Shown piece after piece: positions 24,631 through 33,500 of a stretch of 34,222 nt of DNA. This DNA is from an uncultured Clostridia bacterium (GTDB taxonomy: Bacteria; Bacillota; Clostridia; Christensenellales; Aristaeellaceae), in assembly GCA_946536315.1 (NCBI GenBank), contig CAMNEH010000018.1, forward strand, positions 1 through 34,222, given 5' to 3'. Both the position numbers and the translations under genes were made by a program. Below the pieces are notes generated by a model. That model did no database searches and had not been told where the DNA came from. It worked only from the letters and a program-made list of their open reading frames with translations. Every line of letters starts with the position of its first letter. Position 1 is the stretch's first letter.

Positions 24631-25749
24631 TTACATCAATTCTGTCAGTACCCTGTTCAGCAGGTCCATGCCCCGGCCGGTACAGCGCAGGCAATCACCG
24701 CACCATTCGAGCAGTCCCTGATCGATCTGCCGCCTGATGACTGGGCCGAACCTTTCCATGACCGATTCGCCGTGCATTTCCTGGTAGTGTGCGGCGGATA
24801 ATCCGTCCGTCAGCCTCAGCCCCAGCATTAATGATTCAAAACACGCGTCATCGTGAGAAATAACCTCCATCTGAGGCGCGCATCCGTTCAGATAGGCAGC
24901 GATCGTCGCCGGATTCCGCTTTCGGGTATTCCCTAAAAAGCTGGCGGCGCCGACCCCGATGCCGAGATATTCTCTGCGCATCCAGCAGTCCAGGTTATGT
25001 CGGCACCTGTAACCGTCTTTGGCATAATTGCTGACTTCATACCGGTGATATCCCCGCGCCTCGAGCCGCGAGGTGACCATCGACGCCATTTCATATGCCA
25101 GATCTTCGTCCGGAAGACGCAAACGGCCTTCGCTGACCTGCGTTTTCAGCGGCGTGCCGTCTTCCACGATCAGGCTGTAGCACGACAGATGCGTCGGTCC
25201 GTATGACAGAAACGTATCGAGCGTATCGACCGCCTGCTGGATTGTCTGCCCGGGAAGACCGAGCATCATGTCAAGATTAAAATTGGTCACACCGTACGCC
25301 TTGAGCATCCGGATCGTCCGGTTTATATCCCTGGCGTTATGAATGCGTCCAAGAAGCTTCAGCAGGCGATCATCAGCGCTCTGCGCGCCGATGGATACCC
25401 GGTTGACACCGCCCTCCAGCGCTGCCTGCAGAAACTCGGCAGTCACTGTGCCCGGATTCATCTCGATCGAAACCTCCGCCCGCGGCATCCATTGAAACGT
25501 TTCCCGCGCCGCGCGAAGAAGGTCGGTCAGCAGTTCGGGCTTCAGTACGCTGGGGGTGCCCCCGCCGATATAGACACTGCTGATCTCACGGGGGCCAAGT
25601 GCTTCGGAAGCCTCACGAAGCTCTGCGATCATCCGGTGAATCACCGCGTTCTGCCAGCGATCAAGCCCGGCAAAAGAAGGAAAGTCACAATACGCGCATT
25701 TGGAACGGCAAAACGGAATGTGCAGATACAGACCGATCGGCTCGCTCAT
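24631..25749 (-). CDS. hemW: HemW-like radical SAM protein
   Basis: A 372-residue radical SAM protein. The 4Fe-4S motif is C14-x3-C18-x2-C21 in the form IPFCRSKCAYCDF, followed by SVYIGGGTPSVL (about 64-75), a GLPGQT segment (about 171-176) and a HemN C-terminal domain with a winged helix-like end. It is annotated as coproporphyrinogen III oxidase in many genomes, but HemW proteins are heme-transfer chaperones and lack that oxidase activity in characterised cases. No other heme gene is nearby. The ATG overlaps the DUF5711 stop (ATGA); the long upstream extension of the frame is a shadow of that gene. Confidence 0.9.
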   Translation of the reverse strand: MSEPIGLYLHIPFCRSKCAYCDFPSFAGLDRWQNAVIHRMIAELREASEALGPREISSVYIGGGTPSVLKPELLTDLLRAARETFQWMPRAEVSIEMNPGTVTAEFLQAALEGGVNRVSIGAQSADDRLLKLLGRIHNARDINRTIRMLKAYGVTNFNLDMMLGLPGQTIQQAVDTLDTFLSYGPTHLSCYSLIVEDGTPLKTQVSEGRLRLPDEDLAYEMASMVTSRLEARGYHRYEVSNYAKDGYRCRHNLDCWMRREYLGIGVGAASFLGNTRKRNPATIAAYLNGCAPQMEVISHDDACFESLMLGLRLTDGLSAAHYQEMHGESVMERFGPVIRRQIDQGLLEWCGDCLRCTGRGMDLLNRVLTELM

Positions 25750-26876
25750 GGGATGGTCACCGCGTATACGTCCAGACCACTTTCCAGAATGGCCGTACCG
25801 TCTGACAGCATACAGATGTATCCTGTCACCGATCCGGGAATCGGCAGGGAAATCGCCGTAAACCGGCTGGAATTCAGGTCTGCTCTGTACATCGTGTCTT
25901 CTGAAAAAGCGTAGATCCGACGGCTGTACAGTCCGGCACCGACGCACTCTCCCGGCAGTGTCAGGCGTTTGTCCTGATTATTGTCGTACAGGCATCTCAG
26001 CTCCGTAATGCTGATCACGTCGTTCATCTGTCTCGTCGGCGCAAAGAGCATCATGGCCCGGTTATTCGTCACCTGAGAATCAATCAGCTTCCAGCCATAG
26101 ACCAGCACCGTCTGAGAATTGTCCTGTGTGCCGTTGTAGTCATATCGCCTCAGCTGCCGCGTTCCGACAACGTTCAGCGTATTTCCCGCATAAATGACCT
26201 TGTAGGTGATCGTGTCGCCAAGGTCCGCCGTACCGGTGGTCATGGAGTTCACGCGGAAGGTGTTCAGCGTTGTGGACGGCACCGTGCCGTACAGGTCCAT
26301 CGCCGTCGTCCACGCGTAATCGCCGTCCGCAAAAAAGCCGGCGTCCAGCACGAGCATATCCTGGTAAGCACTTGTTTCCGTATCCTGCTTCTCCCCTTCA
26401 GGATTATAAAACGTCACGGTAGTGGTGCCTTCACTGGTAGAATCGTCGCCATGCACGACCGCGATATATTTTTCGCCGGCGCGCGCGAACTGGATGACTT
26501 CGCCGATATTGTTATCATATGTAGAACGCCCGTTCCGGTTCAGAATGGACAGCTGTGAGCCGCGCCATATCACCACATAGCTGTTACCGGCATGAAAAGA
26601 CGCCCCGCCGCCGACCATATAATTCCACCGCTCGTTGCCGTTGGAACTGAGGCAAATCAGAGAGTCGCCGTCATAATACAGCAAATGATCGCCGAACGGC
26701 TGAATATCCTGTGTCGAAGCGCATCGGAGTTTGACCGCGCGCACATTCCGGACGACCCTGTTGAAGGCGCCCATCAGATACAGGACGCCCAGGGCCAGCA
26801 AAGCCAGGCTCACCACCAGAATCACCAGTCCGCGTCTGGAGCGATGCTCGTCCGACGTTCCGCTTCGCCGCTGCAT
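25746..26876 (-). CDS. DUF5711-family membrane-anchored beta-propeller-like protein
   Basis: A 376-residue protein with a basic head, one membrane helix (about 16-36) and a long extracytoplasmic part built of repeated strands such as GDHLLYYDGDSLICLSSNG and RSTYDNNIGEVIQF, which suggests a WD40/PQQ-like propeller. It matches DUF5711, a Bacillota family of unknown role. The reading frame is open further upstream, but the ATG used has GGGAGG 5 bases ahead and gives a normal anchor. It is the first gene of a run that continues through hemW, the SH3b protein, secA and recQ. Confidence 0.85.
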   Translation of the reverse strand: MQRRSGTSDEHRSRRGLVILVVSLALLALGVLYLMGAFNRVVRNVRAVKLRCASTQDIQPFGDHLLYYDGDSLICLSSNGNERWNYMVGGGASFHAGNSYVVIWRGSQLSILNRNGRSTYDNNIGEVIQFARAGEKYIAVVHGDDSTSEGTTTVTFYNPEGEKQDTETSAYQDMLVLDAGFFADGDYAWTTAMDLYGTVPSTTLNTFRVNSMTTGTADLGDTITYKVIYAGNTLNVVGTRQLRRYDYNGTQDNSQTVLVYGWKLIDSQVTNNRAMMLFAPTRQMNDVISITELRCLYDNNQDKRLTLPGECVGAGLYSRRIYAFSEDTMYRADLNSSRFTAISLPIPGSVTGYICMLSDGTAILESGLDVYAVTIP

Positions 26877-26907
26877 GAAAACCTCCCAATAAAAAGGTAA
26901 CAGTGCA

Positions 26908-26936
26908 ATTATAACGCATTTTTGTCTATCATGCAA
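26908..26936 (-). promoter_or_regulatory. Promoter of the DUF5711-hemW-SH3b-secA-recQ run
   Basis: On the minus strand TTGCAT (26936-26931), 17 bases, TATAAT (26913-26908), with a perfect -10. It is divergent to the rplS promoter. Confidence 0.65.
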
Positions 26937-26988
26937 CGGAATGGTGCGAGACTGGCAGATTTTTTATGAAAAAAAGATGAAAACCATC

Positions 26989-27018
26989 TTGCGCTGAATA
27001 TCGGTTTTGTGTTATTAT
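26989..27018 (+). promoter_or_regulatory. Promoter of rplS
   Basis: TTGCGC (26989-26994), 18 bases, TATTAT (27013-27018). The -10 matches five of six, the -35 only partly. It gives an about 100-base leader before rplS. Confidence 0.55.
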
Positions 27019-27052
27019 ACCTTTTGTGACAAACGGGCGGTCCGCTGCGGCT

Positions 27053-27093
27053 GGCAACCGGACGCCGGTTTCACAAACCGGTTTCGGTTGGCC
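27053..27093 (+). ncRNA. Structured leader of rplS, possible L19 autoregulatory leader
   Basis: Two nested stems form one rod. Outer GGCAACCG (27053-27060) pairs with CGGTTGGCC (27085-27093) with one bulge, and inner CCGGTTT (27065-27071) pairs perfectly with AAACCGG (27075-27081). It lies between promoter and the AAGGAGG of rplS with no T-run, so it is not a terminator. Ribosomal protein L19 mRNA leaders that bind L19 are known in Bacillota; the match to that motif is my inference from position and shape. Confidence 0.5.
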
Positions 27094-27127
27094 GTATGAA
27101 CGTCTATGAGGGAAGGAGGAAACTGAA

Positions 27128-27478
27128 ATGAGTGAGATTATCCGTTCGATCGAACGGCAGCAGCTCCGAACCGATCTGCCTGATTTCCGTGTTGGCGATA
27201 CCGTACGTGTGTTCGTCAAGGTTGTGGAAGGCAGCCGCGAACGCCTTCAGGCGTTTGAGGGAGTGGTGATTGCGAAGCGCAACGGTTCGAGCAGGGAAAC
27301 CTTTACGGTGCGCCGCGTCTCCTATGGCATCGGTGTTGAACGTACGTTCCCCATGCATTCTCCGCGTGTGGATTCCATCAAGATCATCCGCCGCGGCAGC
27401 GTGCGCCGGGCCAAGCTTTACTACCTGCGCAATCTGCAGGGCAAAGCCGCGAAGATCAAGGAAGCGGATCGCAGATAA
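27128..27478 (+). CDS. rplS: 50S ribosomal protein L19
   Basis: A 116-residue ribosomal protein. It shows the L19 signature: [15 protein letters not shown] near 17-31, [11 protein letters not shown] at 38-48, the family's [18 protein letters not shown] at 56-73, and RRAKLYYLR near the end. L19 sits at the 30S-50S interface. GGAAGGAGG precedes the ATG. It normally follows trmD, but here it stands alone between its own promoter and terminator. Confidence 0.97.
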   Translation: MSEIIRSIERQQLRTDLPDFRVGDTVRVFVKVVEGSRERLQAFEGVVIAKRNGSSRETFTVRRVSYGIGVERTFPMHSPRVDSIKIIRRGSVRRAKLYYLRNLQGKAAKIKEADRR

Positions 27479-27494
27479 GCGAAACGTTTTACGC

Positions 27495-27522
27495 AAAAAA
27501 GACTGCTCACGCAGTCTTTTTT
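27495..27522 (+). terminator. Terminator after rplS
   Basis: AAAAAAGACTGC (27495-27506), loop TCAC, GCAGTCTTTTTT (27511-27522). A perfect stem flanked by A- and T-runs, so it could also stop minus-strand transcripts. Confidence 0.85.
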
Positions 27523-27547
27523 GTCTGAAAGGGCTGAGGAGGGAAGC

Positions 27548-28459
27548 ATGCTGACAGTCACATTGCTCGGCACCGGCGGGATGATGCCGCTGAAGGATCG
27601 CGCGCTGACCAGCCTGTACGCGGCCTGGAACGGACATGCGCTGCTGATCGACTGCGGCGAGGGCACACAGGTCCAGCTCCGCAGCGCGGGGCTCTCATTC
27701 AAGGCGATCGACGCGATGCTTCTGACCCATTATCACGCCGATCACGTCAGCGGTCTCCCCGGCCTGCTGTTGTCTATGGGGAACAGCGGACGCACCGCCC
27801 CTGTCATCGTCGCCGGTCCGCCCAGATTGGAAGCTGTCATCAATGGGCTGCGCATCATTGCCCCGGAGCTTCCCTTCGAGCTCGAGCTGCGCACCATCGA
27901 TCCCGCGTCGCCGATCCCCTGGAACGCCTCCGGTCTGCGCATTGCCCCATTCGCGCTCAATCATGGCATTCCCTGCCTGGGGTATCAGCTGTTTCTCCCC
28001 CGCGCCGGCCTGTTCGATCCTGAAAAGGCCAGGCGCAATCATGTGCCGTTACGGTGCTGGGGAATACTTCAGCGGCAGTCTGAAGTTGAATACGAGGGTA
28101 TACAGTATAAGCAGGACATGGTCATGGGGCCGCCGCGCAAAGGCATCTGTATCGTTTACGCGACGGATACGCGGCCGGTCAGCGCGTTGACAGACGCTGC
28201 CCGCGGCGCGGATTTGCTGGTGGCGGAAGGCATGTACGGTGACGATGACAAGCGCGCCGCTGCCCATGCCAAGAACCATATGATGATGGACGAGGCGGCT
28301 GCCATCGCGGCGAATGCCGGGGTCAGGCGCCTGTGGCTGACCCATTTCAGCCCGGCCATGCCGGACCCGGAACTATGGCTGCCTGCGGTGCGGACCATTT
28401 TTCCCGCGGCGGAGCTTGGCGCTGACGGACGGCAGGAGGTTCTGCGATATGAAGACTGA
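27548..28459 (+). CDS. rnz: Ribonuclease Z (tRNA 3' processing), MBL fold
   Basis: A 303-residue MBL-fold nuclease of the RNase Z group. LLGTGGMMP opens the fold, the metal motif is THYHADHVSGLPGLL with HxHxDH at 61-66, and later THFSP supplies the last ligands. The middle part (about 150-200) contains a MGPPRKG segment typical of RNase Z. It cuts pre-tRNA after the discriminator base so CCA can be added. GAGGAGGG sits a few bases before the ATG, so the earlier in-frame ATG is not used. Other MBL hydrolases with broader specificity are possible, but the spacing fits RNase Z. Confidence 0.85.
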   Translation: MLTVTLLGTGGMMPLKDRALTSLYAAWNGHALLIDCGEGTQVQLRSAGLSFKAIDAMLLTHYHADHVSGLPGLLLSMGNSGRTAPVIVAGPPRLEAVINGLRIIAPELPFELELRTIDPASPIPWNASGLRIAPFALNHGIPCLGYQLFLPRAGLFDPEKARRNHVPLRCWGILQRQSEVEYEGIQYKQDMVMGPPRKGICIVYATDTRPVSALTDAARGADLLVAEGMYGDDDKRAAAHAKNHMMMDEAAAIAANAGVRRLWLTHFSPAMPDPELWLPAVRTIFPAAELGADGRQEVLRYED

Positions 28460-28496
28460 ATGGAAGCTGATTGTCCGGCCAACTTCACACGCAAGC

Positions 28497-28525
28497 TTGA
28501 AATAGGCATTAAAATATGATAAACT
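28497..28525 (+). promoter_or_regulatory. Promoter of plsX-acpP-rnc-smc
   Basis: TTGAAA (28497-28502), 17 bases, TAAACT (28520-28525), with a TGA extension directly before the -10. No FapR-like palindrome was seen around it. Confidence 0.65.
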
Positions 28526-28592
28526 ACTTTCGTTGGCCTGATAAGCCCGTCAGCCGACGATGTCTTTGCTGCAAGGAGGAAAAACCGCAGAA

Positions 28593-29594
28593 ATGTGCCA
28601 TGTCTATCTGGATGCCATGGGCGGCGACAATGCTCCGGACTGCACCGTCGCAGGCGCTTTGGAAGCGCTCAGGCAGAATGCCGGGCTGCGCGTCACGCTG
28701 GCCGGTACCGCTTCGCTGATCGAGCCGCTGCTCTCAGGGGCTGATGACGTCCGCGACAGGATCACCGTCGTGGATACCCCGGACATCATTACCAATCACG
28801 ACGCCCCTGTCATGGCTGTGCGGCAAAAGAAACAATCCGCCGTCGTACAGGGCATGCTGGCCGTACGCGAGGGAGCCGCGGACGCGTTCGTATCCGCAGG
28901 GTCCACCGGCGCGACGCTCGCCGGCGGGATGTTCCGCCTGGGCCGCATTCCCGGTATTGAGCGGCCCGCGTTAGCGCCTCTGCTGCCCAACGGAAAAGAT
29001 TATTTTTGCCTGATTGACTGCGGTGCCAACGTGGACAGCCTGCCTGAATACCTGCCCCAGTTTGGCATCATGGGTGACGCGTACATGCGCACGGTCCGCG
29101 GCATCACTTCGCCGAGGGTGGGACTGGTCAACATCGGGGCCGAATCCGAAAAAGGAAACGCGCTGGTCAAAGCGGCGTATCCATTGATGGAAAAGGCGCC
29201 ATTTCAATTCACCGGGAATCTGGAGGGCAGGGATATCACCGCGGACGTGGCGGATGTCGCCGTCACAGACGGATTCTACGGCAACCTGATCCTCAAGTTT
29301 ATGGAGGGTGTCGCGCAAACGCTGCTGGGCATCATCAAAACAGAGCTTCTGCGCGATACCAGGGGGAAAATCGGCGCGCTGATCGCGAAGCCGGCCTTCT
29401 CCCGTGTCAAGAAACAAATGGATTATTCCGAAGTAGGCGGCGCCCCCCTGCTGGGGGTCCAGGGTGCCGTGGTCAAGGCCCACGGCTCCAGCAACGCCCA
29501 CGCTATCGCCTGCGCCATCCGCCAGGCCGTTAACATGGTCGATCACCATCTGGTCGACGAAATCACCAAACAGCTGAATGCGCATTCAGCCTGA
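28593..29594 (+). CDS. plsX: Phosphate acyltransferase PlsX
   Basis: A 333-residue enzyme that converts acyl-ACP to acyl-phosphate, the first step of phospholipid synthesis in most Gram-positive bacteria. The start YLDAMGGDNAP, the SAGSTGATLAGG core (about 107-118), a NIGAES segment (about 183-188) and a GNLEGRD segment (about 208-214) are conserved PlsX motifs. The ATG at 28593 brings the family's DAMGGD to the N-terminus and has AAGGAGG 13 bases upstream, a long spacing; the ATG at 28560 has no ribosome site. It leads the cluster with the carrier protein, which supplies the acyl chain. Confidence 0.95.
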   Translation: MCHVYLDAMGGDNAPDCTVAGALEALRQNAGLRVTLAGTASLIEPLLSGADDVRDRITVVDTPDIITNHDAPVMAVRQKKQSAVVQGMLAVREGAADAFVSAGSTGATLAGGMFRLGRIPGIERPALAPLLPNGKDYFCLIDCGANVDSLPEYLPQFGIMGDAYMRTVRGITSPRVGLVNIGAESEKGNALVKAAYPLMEKAPFQFTGNLEGRDITADVADVAVTDGFYGNLILKFMEGVAQTLLGIIKTELLRDTRGKIGALIAKPAFSRVKKQMDYSEVGGAPLLGVQGAVVKAHGSSNAHAIACAIRQAVNMVDHHLVDEITKQLNAHSA

Positions 29595-29610
29595 AAAGGA
29601 GGAACCACCA

Positions 29611-29838
29611 ATGATTTATGAAACCGTAGCGAACATGATTGCGAAGCAGCTGAAGCTGAACGCCGCCGACATTACCCCCGACAAGCGCCTGATCGAAGAC
29701 CTGCACGCGGACAGCGCGAATATCATGGTCATGATCATGGACATGGAGGACAACTTCAACATCACCGTGGAAGACGACGCGATCAACAACCTGCGCACAG
29801 TGGGTGATGTGGTGAAGTATATCGAGGCGCATCAATAA
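29611..29838 (+). CDS. acpP: Acyl carrier protein
   Basis: A 75-residue acidic four-helix carrier. The phosphopantetheine Ser35 lies in DLHADSANI, where most ACPs have DSL or DSV; the hydrophobic residue after the serine is Ala here. The following helix MDMEDNFNITVEDD is typical. It carries growing acyl chains for fatty-acid synthesis and serves PlsX. AAGGAGG lies 8 bases before the ATG, so the upstream ATG inside plsX is not used. Confidence 0.93.
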   Translation: MIYETVANMIAKQLKLNAADITPDKRLIEDLHADSANIMVMIMDMEDNFNITVEDDAINNLRTVGDVVKYIEAHQ

Positions 29839-29858
29839 GCGAGCGGTCGGTTAGTTTC

Positions 29859-30521
29859 ATGGATCAAATCACACAGCTCATGGACGAGCTCGGCTACCGC
29901 TTCAAAAACACACAATTGCTTCAGCTCGCGCTCAGGCATCCGTCGCTGGGTCCAAACAACAATCAGCGCCTGGAGTTTTTGGGCGATGCCGTGCTGCAGC
30001 TGGCCATCAGTCAAAGACTCTATACCGGGCATCCGGAGCTGCACGAAGGCACGATGACGGTGATGCGTCAGCGCCTTGTCTGTGAGCAGGCGCTGGCGGA
30101 TGTGGCCCGTTCGATCCATCTGGGTCAATACCTGTCCATGGATCACGGAAGCGATGCCACCGGCGTGCGCAAACAGAGCGGCCCGCTGTCCGACGCGATG
30201 GAGGCTGTATTGGCCGCCGTCTATTTAGACGGCGGCTTTGAAAGTGCATACGGAATCGTGGCCCGGCTTTGGCCTGAGAAGATCTCGCTGGCTGAGGATT
30301 CGAAGAGCCAACTTCAGGAATACGAGCAGGCGAAGGGCAATCCCCCGCCGGCATATGCATTGATCGGAGAGGAAGGCCCGGACCACGCGCGCATATTCAC
30401 CGTTCGTGTCAGCACGTGCGACGGTTTCAGCGCCGTGGGCAGCGGACATACGAAAAAAAGCGCGGAGCAGTCGTCTGCCGCGAATCTGCTCTCCTCCCTT
30501 CAAAGGGAGCTCAACAAATGA
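29859..30521 (+). CDS. rnc: Ribonuclease III
   Basis: A 220-residue double-strand RNA endonuclease for rRNA and mRNA processing. Catalytic domain about 1-140 with the signature NQRLEFLGDAVL (35-46), where most members have NERLEFLGD, so Gln36 replaces a conserved Glu; the metal ligands Glu39, Asp43, Asp112 and Glu115 are all present. The dsRBD spans about 145-218 with the late GHTKKSAEQSSAANLL helix. The ribosome site is weak. Its stop overlaps smc. Confidence 0.93.
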   Translation: MDQITQLMDELGYRFKNTQLLQLALRHPSLGPNNNQRLEFLGDAVLQLAISQRLYTGHPELHEGTMTVMRQRLVCEQALADVARSIHLGQYLSMDHGSDATGVRKQSGPLSDAMEAVLAAVYLDGGFESAYGIVARLWPEKISLAEDSKSQLQEYEQAKGNPPPAYALIGEEGPDHARIFTVRVSTCDGFSAVGSGHTKKSAEQSSAANLLSSLQRELNK

Positions 30522-33500
30522 AGCTGAAAAAATTAGAGCTGAACGGCTTCAAATCATTCGCCGACAGAACAGAAATCGTATTCAACGACGGAATAACCGG
30601 CATTGTGGGGCCGAATGGCTCCGGGAAAAGCAATATCGGCGACGCCGTCCGCTGGGCGCTGGGCGAACAAAGCCCGAAGACGCTGCGCGGCGCAAAGATG
30701 GAGGACGTCATCTTTGGCGGGACGCAGAAGCGCAAGCGTTCTTCCTATTGCGAGGTATCGCTGCTGTTCGACAACGAAGACGGCAAGCTGAAGAGCGCTT
30801 TCTCCGAGGTGTGCGTTACCAGACGGGTCTACCGTGACGGAGACAGCGAGTATATGCTCAACCATGTCGCGTGCCGGCTGAAAGACATCCAGGAACTGTT
30901 CAGGGACACAGGCATCGGGCGCGAGGGCTACTCCCTGATCGGCCAGGGCCGCATCGATGAGATTCTCTCTCAAAAAAGTGAGGACCGGCGGCAGATTTTT
31001 GAGGAAGCCGCCGGTATCATGACCTACCGCGTGCGCAAGGAAGAGGCGGAACGCAAACTGAACCGCACCACGGAAAACCTGAGCCGGGTGTACGATATCA
31101 TTGACGAAATCGAAAAGCATCTTTCCCGGCTCGGGGCAGAAGCCGAAATCGCCAAGGAATACCGTACCCTGTTTGAGCGGATGCGTTTCCTCGAAGCCAA
31201 CTTATTTCTGGTCCGCTCTGACCGGCTGAATGAGCGTATCCAGCAGCTGACCGTTTCACTGGAAAGCTTGCGTGACGCTCAGCTGACCGACGAAGCGCGG
31301 CTTTCCACACTGAACGAGCAGCGGGAAACGATCGATCAGGAACTGACGGCAGCGGAGCAGTCTGTATCCGCGGCGCGGCTGACCTACAGCGCGCAGCTGC
31401 AGGAAACGCACGATGCCGAGCTGCGCGCGGAGCGGATCCAGCACGAGCTGGAGCAGGCGACCAACGACCGTGATCAGGCTATATCCCGCCAGGAAGCATT
31501 CAAGGCCGAGCTGCATCAGCTGTCAAACCAGCTGACGCGCGACCAGGAAGCGCACCAGCGGCTGACCCGGCAGGTCTCGCAGACCCATGCTGCGCTCGAT
31601 GTCCTGGTCCAGGCGTCCAGTCAGGCGCAGCAGCAGGCGGACAGCGCGGAGGACGCCCTCAACCAGCATAAATCAGCCATTCTCGCATCCGTCCGGCAAC
31701 AGGCGAACATCAGGGAAGCGCAGTCCCGTCAATCCGCGATTCGTGAGCAGATGGCGCGGCGCGTAGAGGAGCTCGATGCATCCATCGCATCGCTTCAGTC
31801 GCAGTACGCCCTGCTGACAGCGCAGACGGATCAGGACAATAGTGAATACGACGCCGCCGTCAGGGAGCTTTCTGCCATCCAGGAAAAGTACGACACGATC
31901 CTGGGCAGGCTGAAGAGCCTGGCACAGACTGCCGGTACCCTGAATTCGGAAGCGCAGAAGAAAAATGTCGCGCTTCAGGCTGACCGCAGCCGCCTCAGGC
32001 TGATGGAGGAAATGTCCCGCGATATGACGGGGTACCAGCAATCCGTCAAGAAGGCGCTGGACTACGCACAGCGCATGCCGGGTGTGCACGGCGTGCTGGC
32101 GCGCCTCATCGATGTCCCGGCTGAGCTGGAAACGGCCATTGATATGGCTCTCGGCGGCGCGCTTCAGAACATTGTCACGGACAACGAGAACACCGCGAAG
32201 CAGATCATCGATTACCTGCGCGTCAACCGGCTCGGCAGGGCGACGTTCCTGCCGGTATCAACGATCCGCAGCCGTGTTTTGAGCGCCGAAGAACGAAGAT
32301 TACTGACCATGCCCGGTTGCCTGGGTGCGGCGAGCGAGCTGATTTCCTTCAAAAACGAGTTCCGCGGCATCGTCGAAAACCTGCTCGGCAGGACGGTCAT
32401 CGCGGATACGCTGGATCATGGTATTCCGATCATGCGCGCAGGGCGTCACGCCTTCCGTCTGGTCACGCTGAACGGCGACGTGATGCATTCCGGCGGCTCC
32501 ATGACCGGCGGAACGACGCAGAGCCGGACGGTTTCGCTGCTCGGCCGCGAGCGCGAAATCAAAGAGCTGCGGGAAAGCATTGAGCTGCAGTCAGCCCGGC
32601 TCCGCCAGATGAATGAGGAGCTGTCCCTGCTCGGCGAGCAGAATAACCAGGCCAGCCAGGAACAGGCGGACACGCTCAAGGCCCTCCAGGAAGCGCAGAT
32701 TGCCGCCGCGCGCCTCAAGGAACGCCTGCAGGCAGACCGTCAGGACACAGAGCAGGTCCATGGCCGGCTGCAGGAAACCGAAGCCGCCCGCGCGCAATTA
32801 TCGGCCTCCATCGAAGAGATCGACGCAGATCTGCGTCAGTCCGCCATCAACGCCGAGCAATCCGAAAACCGGCAGGAGATGGAACAGCAGACCGATCGGC
32901 TGCAGGAGGAAATGCTGACAAAGCGTTCTGAGGCCGAGCGCGCCCGCAACGCCGTAACAGATGGGCAGCTGAAGCTGAATTCTCTGACACACGACACGGA
33001 TTCGCTGAGCCGCAACATACGGACGGCCCAGGCGAGGGCGGAGGACCATACCCGCCGCCTGAATGAGCTGCAGACGCGCCTTCAGACGCTGAGCGCCAGT
33101 ATTCAAACCCTGAGCGACAGCGCGCGGGAAGCCAGTGACAGCGTAACGAGGCTCAAGCAGCAGCATACCGCTTCCCTGACCGTCGTGGAAGACCTCGACC
33201 GTCATCGCGCGGACAGGCTCAACGCGCAGCGAGAGCTGATGAGGGCGCTAGAGGACGCGCACCGCCAGAGCGAAACGGATAATCAGCGTGTGCATAAGGC
33301 CGAGCTTTCGCTCAGCAAAGCGCAGAATGATCTGTCACAGATGACGGATCACCTGCTGAACGCCTATGATCTCAGCTATGCCGACGCCGTCCAGTACCGC
33401 TCCGAAACGCCATTGGAAATGGGAAAAGCGGACCAGGAGGTGGCCGCCCTGCGAACGAGGATCCGGGAAATGGGCAGCGCCAACACCGCCTCGATCGAGG

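Noticed and set aside
24631-25749. Coproporphyrinogen III oxidase (hemN)
   Set aside because: The short form with the CxxxCxxC start and lack of other heme genes fits HemW better.
26974-26990. AAGATG/CATCTT hairpin that would have a T-run on the minus strand
   Set aside because: The stem is short and AT-rich, no minus-strand gene lies upstream of it, and it overlaps the rplS -35.
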